Below are positions 1 through 4,705 of a DNA stretch of 5,698 bases, one piece after another. Origin of the DNA: Burkholderiales bacterium (GTDB taxonomy: Bacteria > Pseudomonadota > Gammaproteobacteria > Burkholderiales > Burkholderiaceae); NCBI GenBank assembly GCA_903643055.1, contig CAHJWV010000680.1, forward strand, positions 1-5,698, in the 5' to 3' direction. Position 1 is the stretch's first letter, and each line of letters begins with the position of its first letter. The notes under the pieces are model-generated. The model saw nothing but the letters and a program-made list of their open reading frames with translations. It did no database searches and was not told the origin of the DNA. Both the position numbers and the translations under genes were made by a program.

Positions 1-342
1 GCCGCGCGAGGTGGGAATGATGTGTTCCCTTGTCAATGTATCGGTGTGGAAGCGGCCGCCGCAATAAGCGCAGACCAGCCGATCTCGGGCAAACAGCTTC
101 GGGTTCGACAGGGCCGGGGTTTGTCGCCACGCTCGGCTAGGGACCGCGCCGCGCACGGCGATGATCGGATGAACCTCGATGCGAGACTGCAGGCCGGTGC
201 GCTGCTGCATGCCGCCGCGAAGGACATAAAACGCATCTCCCAGCGTCCACGCTACGCCGTCACTGGCATAGATGATCGCCGCTTCTTTGGCCGAGATCCA
301 CGATTGAGGTCGGCCGGAAACATCGAGCTGCAGCACTTCCAC
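1..342 (-). CDS. HNH endonuclease domain protein, 3' end cut by the window edge
   Basis: An open frame of 114 codons runs from a GTG at 342 to base 1 without a stop, so the C-terminal part lies outside the window. The visible end reads as the beginning of an HNH/McrA-like nuclease domain: a C-A-Y-C zinc-knuckle pair at residues 91-94, then R-E-H-I-I-P at 105-110, where H107 is the expected first catalytic histidine. The second Cys pair and the final Asn/His would come later. Residues 1-85 form a conserved-looking N-terminal region (starting V-E-V-L-Q-L-D-V-S-G) that I cannot assign to a named domain. GTG is chosen because AAGGAG lies 8 nt upstream (351-356 on the complement). HNH proteins of this layout are, from memory, common single genes in Burkholderiales; whether they cut DNA in restriction, repair or something else is not shown here. 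It lies downstream of the panE-like gene on the same strand and could be cotranscribed. Confidence 0.85.
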   Translation of the reverse strand, partial: MEVLQLDVSGRPQSWISAKEAAIIYASDGVAWTLGDAFYVLRGGMQQRTGLQSRIEVHPIIAVRGAVPSRAWRQTPALSNPKLFARDRLVCAYCGGRFHTDTLTREHIIPTSRG

Positions 343-350
343 GGATGATT

Positions 351-356
351 CTCCTT
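351..356 (-). promoter_or_regulatory. Ribosome binding site of the HNH gene
   Basis: On the minus strand this reads AAGGAG, a near-consensus Shine-Dalgarno, ending 8 nt before the GTG at 342. It decides the start of the HNH gene in favour of a non-ATG codon. An in-frame ATG further inside (codon 45) would cut off nearly half of the N-terminal region. Confidence 0.75.
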
Positions 357-435
357 GGTGGAGAGTAATCCAATATGCGCGATTTGCTCAATAGATGTTG
401 AATCCCGCGAAACCTCGTCATTAGGAAGTCACCGT

Positions 436-1431
436 TCAAGCGGCGGGATAAAGCCCACGCGTGCGGGCCATCAGCCGAGTCAGGCCAAGCACGGTGTCGA
501 TGTGGGGCGTCGGCATGCCCATTCGCAGACCGATGTCGCGCACCGCGCCGACCAAGGAGTCGAGTTCTAACGGGCGGCCGGCCAGACTGTCTTGCAGCAT
601 GGATGTCTTGAATGCACCCAGCTGGCGGGTGACGGCGATGCGTTCTTCTCCGGATTGTTCAATCGGGCAGCCGATCAACGCACCGATGTGTGCTGCCTCG
701 GCCATCGCTCGCAGCATGAACTGCCAGACCAATTCGTCGTCGAGGATGTGGTCGGCGGTCGCGCCAGTCAGCGCCGAGACCGGGTTGGTCGTCATGTTGC
801 CCCACAGCTTGAACCAGATTTCGCGGCGCACGTCGGCGCTGTGTTCGGTATCAAAGCCCGCCCCTTGCAGCGCGGCCACAACCGATGCCGCTCGGTCTGA
901 CGTGCCGCCCAAGGGTTCGCCGACGATCAGCCGGTTGCCAAAGGCATGCACGATCAAACCCGGTTCGGGTTGGCTCGCGGCCAGGTGCACAACCGCCCCC
1001 AGCACCTGGGCGAACGGGATGGCTGCGGCGATCAACCCGCCGGGGTCCACGCTGGGCAATTGCCACTCGCTTGCATTGAGCTTCTGAGACGGCGCGGGTG
1101 TTTGCAGAAACCACCAGGGCACACCGTTCATTGCCGGCAAAACGAGGGTGTGCGGCGCTAGCAGCGGCTGCAGCGCGGTCACGGCGCTCGGCAAAGACGG
1201 GCCCTTTAGCGCAACGATCACCAGATCTTGCGGGCCGATGTCATGGCTGTCTTGTTGGGCATTGATCTGCGCACTGAACTCTAGATTGGCGCTTCGTATC
1301 CGCAGGCCATGTCGCCGAACCGCAGCCAAGGTGGCACCGCGTGCGACCGCCGAAACTTCCTGACCTGATTGCGCCAAGCGCGCGGCCATCAACCCACCTA
1401 CGGCCCCAAGGCCTATGACTGTGACTTTCAT
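436..1431 (-). CDS. Ketopantoate reductase family protein (2-dehydropantoate 2-reductase, PanE/ApbA-like)
   Basis: The 331-residue product has the full two-domain architecture of the ApbA/PanE family, which reduces 2-dehydropantoate to pantoate with NADPH in pantothenate and CoA synthesis. The Rossmann domain begins at the N terminus with the nucleotide-binding G7-x-G9-x-x-G12 (VIGLGAVGG). N102 lies in the M-N-G motif that contacts the substrate. The C-terminal helical domain (about 195-325) carries the probable catalytic lysine K208 in F-K-L-W-G-N, followed by N212 and N216, and the conserved E289 in L-E-L-D-S-L-V-G. Length is normal or slightly long. The frame is open up to an ATG at 1497, but MKVTVIG at 1431 is preferred because the Rossmann strand starts there and AGGA (1443-1440) lies 8 nt upstream; ATG 1440 is a weaker alternative. 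Proteobacteria often carry several PanE-like paralogs acting on other 2-oxo acids, so the pantothenate role is not certain. It is divergent from the TetR gene, with a large palindrome between them. Confidence 0.9.
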   Translation of the reverse strand: MKVTVIGLGAVGGLMAARLAQSGQEVSAVARGATLAAVRRHGLRIRSANLEFSAQINAQQDSHDIGPQDLVIVALKGPSLPSAVTALQPLLAPHTLVLPAMNGVPWWFLQTPAPSQKLNASEWQLPSVDPGGLIAAAIPFAQVLGAVVHLAASQPEPGLIVHAFGNRLIVGEPLGGTSDRAASVVAALQGAGFDTEHSADVRREIWFKLWGNMTTNPVSALTGATADHILDDELVWQFMLRAMAEAAHIGALIGCPIEQSGEERIAVTRQLGAFKTSMLQDSLAGRPLELDSLVGAVRDIGLRMGMPTPHIDTVLGLTRLMARTRGLYPAA

Positions 1432-1439
1432 GGATGTCA

Positions 1440-1443
1440 TCCT
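1440..1443 (-). promoter_or_regulatory. Probable ribosome binding site of the panE-like gene
   Basis: The minus strand reads AGGA here, 8 nt before the ATG at 1431. This spacing supports the MKVTVIG start. The ATG at 1440 overlaps this motif and has only a poor G-rich stretch just before it, and the ATG at 1497 would add 22 residues with no family match that I recognise. Confidence 0.5.
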
Positions 1444-1547
1444 ACCCATGCCATTGCTTGTCTTTGATGAAGCGTGCAGGGCTTCGAGTGAATGCAAAAA
1501 AGAGAGTGGTCAGGCGCTGCCGTTACGTATTTGCTTGGAATAATCTG

Positions 1548-1579
1548 TAAAAATAGAACGACCGTTCGTTCTATTTTTA
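1548..1579. promoter_or_regulatory. 32-bp inverted repeat, likely operator of the TetR-family regulator
   Basis: The arms TAAAAATAGAACGA (1548-1561) and TCGTTCTATTTTTA (1566-1579) are perfect reverse complements over 14 bp, separated by CCGT. The site lies in the 158-bp gap between the divergent panE-like and TetR genes, ending 10 bp before the regulator's GTG. TetR-family proteins bind as dimers to inverted repeats and usually control their own gene and neighbours, so autoregulation is the natural inference. A weak possible promoter toward the TetR gene is TTGCTT (1531-1536), then 17 bp, then TAGAAC (1554-1559); its -10 box would be inside the palindrome, so binding would block it. The sequence also resembles a stem with a T tract, but no gene is transcribed toward it that would need a terminator. 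Confidence 0.65.
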
Positions 1580-1589
1580 GAGCCCCTGC

Positions 1590-2285
1590 GTGACCAAGCC
1601 CGTGAATGTTGCCGTGAAACCTGTGCGCGACCTGCCCAAGATGATGCAAAAGGGACAGCAAACGCGCGTGGCGATTCTCGAAGCTGCGTTGGGTTTGGCA
1701 TCCAGCATGGGCCTGGAAGGGCTGTCGATTGGCGCGCTGGCCGAGACCATGCGGATGAGCAAATCGGGTGTGTTCGCCCATTTCGGCTCACGCGAAGAAT
1801 TGCAAATCTCGGTGATTCGCGAGTATCACGCCAAGTTTGAAGAAGAGGTCTTCTTTCCCGCGATGCGCATCAAGCGCGGCCTGCCTCGTTTGCGCGCCTT
1901 GTTCGAGAATTGGATTCGGCGCGTATCGATCGAGGTAGATTCCGGCTGTATCTATATCAGTGGTGCCGTCGAATTCGATGACCGGCCGGGGCTGGTGCGT
2001 GATGCGCTGGTGACCATGGTGCATGCTTGGCATGAGGCGCTTCAACGGGCCATTTGCCTTGCGATCTCCGAGGGACATTTGCGCAAAGACGTCGACCCAG
2101 CGCAGATGCTGTTCGAGATGCACGGCTCCATCCTTGCGCTGCACCATGATGCTCGTTTTCTGAGGTTGCCCGGCGCACCTGAGCGCGCTCGCGCGGCTTT
2201 CGAGCGGGTGCTGAGCCACTACGCCGTGCCGGACGATCTGTCTTCATTGCCCACGCGAACTGCGGTTCGTGCTGTGCGCCGTTAG
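1590..2285 (+). CDS. TetR/AcrR family transcriptional regulator
   Basis: The 231-residue protein has a typical TetR N-terminal DNA-binding domain: helix 1 around residues 26-40 (R-V-A-I-L-E-A-A-L-G-L-A) and the helix-turn-helix at about 45-70, with the family signature S-K-S-G-V-F-A-H-F-G-S-R-E-E-L (57-71). The remainder, to about residue 210, is helical in character and should form the ligand-binding and dimer domain; it includes S-G-C-I-Y-I-S-G (118-125), which I cannot tie to a ligand. Being directly upstream of an acyl-CoA dehydrogenase operon (65 bp gap, same strand), it probably represses fatty-acid or acyl-CoA degradation genes and is released by an acyl-CoA; this is inference from context. 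The start is uncertain: GTG 1590 has no Shine-Dalgarno, and in-frame GTG 1602, 1614 and 1623 and ATG 1641 are equally poor. ATG 1641 would still keep helix 1 intact. The last 20 residues are Arg-rich and look like an unstructured tail. Confidence 0.9.
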   Translation: MTKPVNVAVKPVRDLPKMMQKGQQTRVAILEAALGLASSMGLEGLSIGALAETMRMSKSGVFAHFGSREELQISVIREYHAKFEEEVFFPAMRIKRGLPRLRALFENWIRRVSIEVDSGCIYISGAVEFDDRPGLVRDALVTMVHAWHEALQRAICLAISEGHLRKDVDPAQMLFEMHGSILALHHDARFLRLPGAPERARAAFERVLSHYAVPDDLSSLPTRTAVRAVRR

Positions 2286-2302
2286 TTCAACCAATTCAAA
2301 CT

Positions 2303-2319
2303 GACGAACTTTCTTCGTC
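2303..2319. promoter_or_regulatory. Small inverted repeat upstream of the acyl-CoA dehydrogenase gene
   Basis: GACGAA (2303-2308) and TTCGTC (2314-2319) are perfect 6-bp inverted repeats around a 5-bp spacer, in the 65-bp gap between the TetR gene and the acyl-CoA dehydrogenase gene. They share the ACGA/TCGT half-site core with the large palindrome at 1548-1579, but with 7 bp rather than 4 bp between the cores. It might be a second, weaker operator. A 6-bp repeat can easily arise by chance, and no T tract follows, so it is not a good terminator. Confidence 0.25.
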
Positions 2320-2338
2320 CGATCCAATCACTTTTCTC

Positions 2339-2344
2339 AAGGAG
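2339..2344 (+). promoter_or_regulatory. Ribosome binding site of the acyl-CoA dehydrogenase gene
   Basis: AAGGAG lies 6 nt before the ATG at 2351, close to consensus strength and spacing. It fixes the start at M-A-Q-Y-T-P-P-L. Confidence 0.8.
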
Positions 2345-2350
2345 TTCACG

Positions 2351-4141
2351 ATGGCCCAGTACACCCCCCCCTTGCGCGACATGCAGTTTCTGATGAACGA
2401 GGTGCTGAATGTGCCGGCGGAACTCCATGCGCTGCCACGGCATGCCGACATCGATGCCGACACGATCAATGCAGTGCTCGAAGAAGGCGGCAAGTTCGCT
2501 TCGCAAGTGATTTTTCCGCTGAACCAGAGCGGTGATGAAGAGGGTTGCACGCTCAACAAGACCACCCATGACGTGACCGCGCCGAAGGGCTTCAAAGAGG
2601 CCTACAAGCAATACGTCGAAGGCGGCTGGGCGGCGCTGAGCTGCGACCCGACCTACGGCGGCCAAGGCTTGCCGCATGTGGTGAATCAGTGCTTCTACGA
2701 AATGCTCAATTCGGCCAACCAGGCCTGGACGATGTACCCGGGCCTGTCGCACGGTGCGTACGAAGCGCTGCATGCGCACGGCACCGAAGAGCAGAAGAAC
2801 ACCTTCCTGCCCAAGCTGACCAGCGGTGAATGGACCGGCACGATGTGCCTGACCGAGCCGCATTGCGGCACCGACCTCGGCATGCTGCGCAGCAAGGCCG
2901 AGCCGGTAGGCGATGGCACCTACAAGATCACCGGCCAGAAGATCTTCATCTCGGCTGGCGAGCATGACATGGCCGACAACATCATCCATCTGGTGCTGGC
3001 CCGCCTGCCGGAAGCGCCGGAAGGCTCAAAAGGCATCTCGCTCTTCGTGGTGCCAAAGTTCCATGTGAAGGCCGATGGCAGCCTCGGTGAGCGCAACGGC
3101 ATCTTTTGCGCGGGCCTGGAGCACAAGATGGGCATCCATGGCAACGCCACCGCCCAACTGGTGCTGGAAGACGCCGTCGGCACCTTGGTCGGCCAGCCCA
3201 ACAAGGGCCTGGCAGCGATGTTCGTGATGATGAATGCGGCTCGCCTGGGCGTGGGCATGCAGTCGCTCGGGCTGACCGAAGTGGCCTATCAAAACGCCGT
3301 GGCTTACGCGAAAGACCGCATCCAGATGCGCGCGCTTTCGGGCCCGAAGGCACCCGACAAGCCGGCCGATCCGATCATCGTGCACCCCGACGTGCGCAAG
3401 ATGCTGTTGACTGCGCGCGCTTATGCCGAAGGCGGCCGCGCGCTGGCGATGTGGACCACGCTGCAGCTCGACAAAGAGTTGAGCTCCGACGACGAAGACG
3501 TGCGCAAGGATGCGGGCGATCTCGTGGCGCTGATCACCCCGATCGTCAAGGCCTTCCTCACCGACAACGGCTGGATCGCAACCTCGGCCTGCATGCAGGT
3601 CTTTGGTGGCCACGGCTACATCAAGGAATGGGGTATGGAGCAGTACGTGCGCGACGCCCGCATCAACATGATCTACGAGGGCACGAACACGATCCAGTCG
3701 CTCGATCTGCTGGGCCGCAAAGTGCTGGCCGACAACGGCGCCAAGCTGAAGAAGTTCGGCAAGCTGGTCCAGGAGTTCGTGGAAGAAGAGGGCGTCAGCG
3801 AGGCGATGCAGGAGTTCGTGAACCCGCTGGCCGACCTCGGCGACAAGGTCACCAAGCTGACGACCGAACTCGGCATGAAGGCTTTCGGCAACGCCGATGA
3901 AGTGGGTGCGGCTGCGGTTGATTACCTGCGCGTTGTCGGCCACTTGGTGTTCGCCTATTTCTGGGCCCGCATGGCCAAGGTGGCACTGGAGAAGCAAGGC
4001 TCCGGCGATCCGTTCTATACAGCGAAGCTTGCGACCGCGCGTTTCTACTTCGCCAAGTTGCTGCCCGAGACGGCCAGCCTGATTCGCACCGCGCGCACGG
4101 GCTTGAAGCCACTGATGGAGATGGACGAAGCCTTGTTCTGA
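2351..4141 (+). CDS. Acyl-CoA dehydrogenase with C-terminal extension (DmdC/FadE-like)
   Basis: This 596-residue FAD enzyme should oxidise an acyl-CoA to the trans-2-enoyl-CoA and pass electrons to electron-transfer flavoprotein, the first step of beta-oxidation, in the cytoplasm. Order of parts: a short N-terminal segment typical of this subgroup (about 1-35), the helical N-terminal domain (about 40-160), the beta domain with the flavin-contact motif M-C-L-T-E-P (165-170) and C-G-T-D-L-G (172-177), the helical C-terminal domain with F-G-G-H-G-Y (418-423) and the catalytic base E443 in I-Y-E-G-T-N-T-I-Q, then an extra helical region of about 130 residues to the end. Ordinary acyl-CoA dehydrogenases are near 380-400 residues; the roughly 600-residue form with this extension includes DmdC (3-methylmercaptopropionyl-CoA dehydrogenase) and many fatty acyl-CoA enzymes. 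The neighbouring hydroxyacyl-CoA dehydrogenase favours fatty acids here. It is much shorter than E. coli FadE (814 residues). Substrate chain length cannot be read from the sequence. Confidence 0.95.
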   Translation: MAQYTPPLRDMQFLMNEVLNVPAELHALPRHADIDADTINAVLEEGGKFASQVIFPLNQSGDEEGCTLNKTTHDVTAPKGFKEAYKQYVEGGWAALSCDPTYGGQGLPHVVNQCFYEMLNSANQAWTMYPGLSHGAYEALHAHGTEEQKNTFLPKLTSGEWTGTMCLTEPHCGTDLGMLRSKAEPVGDGTYKITGQKIFISAGEHDMADNIIHLVLARLPEAPEGSKGISLFVVPKFHVKADGSLGERNGIFCAGLEHKMGIHGNATAQLVLEDAVGTLVGQPNKGLAAMFVMMNAARLGVGMQSLGLTEVAYQNAVAYAKDRIQMRALSGPKAPDKPADPIIVHPDVRKMLLTARAYAEGGRALAMWTTLQLDKELSSDDEDVRKDAGDLVALITPIVKAFLTDNGWIATSACMQVFGGHGYIKEWGMEQYVRDARINMIYEGTNTIQSLDLLGRKVLADNGAKLKKFGKLVQEFVEEEGVSEAMQEFVNPLADLGDKVTKLTTELGMKAFGNADEVGAAAVDYLRVVGHLVFAYFWARMAKVALEKQGSGDPFYTAKLATARFYFAKLLPETASLIRTARTGLKPLMEMDEALF

Positions 4142-4169
4142 TCTCAGTCAAAACGAAAACATATATTCC

Positions 4170-4174
4170 AGGAG
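4170..4174 (+). promoter_or_regulatory. Ribosome binding site deciding the DUF2147 start
   Basis: AGGAG is followed by two adjacent in-frame ATG codons at 4177 and 4180. The gap is only 2 nt to the first and 5 nt to the second, so the second is favoured. The choice changes the protein by a single methionine. Confidence 0.6.
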
Positions 4175-4179
4175 AAATG

Positions 4180-4626
4180 ATGAATCGCTTGCTGTGGGCG
4201 CTGGCCGCCACCTGTGTTGTGACCTCGGCGGCGGCGCAGTCGTCGCCAGCCGGGTTGTGGAAGACGATCGATGACGTCAGCAAGAAAGAGCTGTCGCAGA
4301 TTCGGATCAATGAATCGAACGGGATATTTACGGGTCACATCGAGAAGCTGCTGAAGGCAGCAGAGGCTGGCCCGAACCTGGTCTGCAAACCTTGCAGCGA
4401 TGACCGCAAGGACAAACCGATCGTGGGCCTGGAGATTATTCGTGGCGTTGAAAAGAATGCTGACACCGACGCCCTGTGGGACGGCGGAACGATCCTCGAT
4501 CCTGTGAATGGCAAGACCTACAAATTGCGATTGAAGATGGCCGAGAGCGGCAAGGAATTGGAAGTTCGGGGGTACATCGGTGCGCCGATGTTCGGACGGT
4601 CGCAGACCTGGTATCGCGTCGAGTGA
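4180..4626 (+). CDS. Secreted DUF2147 family protein
   Basis: The 148-residue product starts with a Sec-type signal peptide: N-R at residues 2-3, a hydrophobic stretch (about 4-16), and a likely cut after A-A-A at 17-19, giving a mature periplasmic protein beginning at Gln20. C12 is not in a good lipobox, so a lipoprotein is unlikely. The mature part matches the DUF2147 pattern as I know it: P-A-G-L-W-K-T-I-D-D (23-32), a C-x-x-C pair (C69, C72), P-I-V-G-L-E-I-I (80-87), W-D-G-G-T-I-L-D-P-x-x-G-K-x-Y (100-114) and a C-terminal V-R-G-Y-I-G...F-G-R-S-Q-T-W-Y-R (129-146). The fold is expected to be a small beta-barrel, by inference from the repeated short strand-like segments. Its molecular function is unknown. 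It lies 38 bp after the acyl-CoA dehydrogenase and 79 bp before the hydroxyacyl-CoA dehydrogenase on the same strand, so it is probably expressed with beta-oxidation genes. Confidence 0.9.
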   Translation: MNRLLWALAATCVVTSAAAQSSPAGLWKTIDDVSKKELSQIRINESNGIFTGHIEKLLKAAEAGPNLVCKPCSDDRKDKPIVGLEIIRGVEKNADTDALWDGGTILDPVNGKTYKLRLKMAESGKELEVRGYIGAPMFGRSQTWYRVE

Positions 4627-4694
4627 TGGGCGGCTCTTGGACTGCGGTGCTATCCGGGATGGCCAGGCTCCTGACCTACCCAAAAATCAAACCT

Positions 4695-4698
4695 GGAG
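4695..4698 (+). promoter_or_regulatory. Ribosome binding site of the 3-hydroxyacyl-CoA dehydrogenase gene
   Basis: GGAG within TGGAGA ends 7 nt before the ATG at 4706. It supports a start just ahead of the Rossmann motif, so the protein has no enoyl-CoA hydratase domain in front of the dehydrogenase domain. Confidence 0.7.
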
Positions 4699-4705
4699 AA
4701 ACAAG

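Noticed and set aside
22..348. Plus-strand open frame of 108 codons
   Set aside because: It is antisense to the HNH frame, has no ribosome binding site and no recognisable domain, while the minus strand shows C-x-x-C and E-H-I-I-P motifs.
461..1087. Plus-strand open frame of 208 codons opposite the panE-like gene
   Set aside because: Shadow frame: low-complexity Arg/Ser/Pro-rich translation without domains, while the minus strand is a clear ketopantoate reductase.
1441..1497. N-terminal extension of the panE-like protein to the ATG at 1497
   Set aside because: The 22 extra residues have no family match and the Rossmann strand begins right after the internal ATG at 1431, which has AGGA at good spacing.
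1548..1579. Palindrome read as an intrinsic terminator
   Set aside because: The stem plus T tract looks terminator-like, but the genes on both sides diverge from it, so no transcript would end here; an operator explains the position better.
2282..2989. Minus-strand open frame of 235 codons across the operon start
   Set aside because: It would cover the promoter gap and run antisense to the acyl-CoA dehydrogenase; no family resemblance.
3106..3900. Plus-strand open frame of 264 codons inside the acyl-CoA dehydrogenase gene
   Set aside because: Arg/Gly-rich +1 shadow of the real frame, with no domain.
3026..3997. Minus-strand open frame of 323 codons opposite the acyl-CoA dehydrogenase
   Set aside because: His- and Arg-rich translation typical of an antisense frame in GC-rich coding DNA; no motif or ribosome binding site; the sense strand holds complete catalytic motifs.
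4627..4705. Possible extra small gene or terminator in the 79-bp gap
   Set aside because: No convincing hairpin with a T tract and no frame with its own ribosome binding site; only the GGAG of the next gene is visible.
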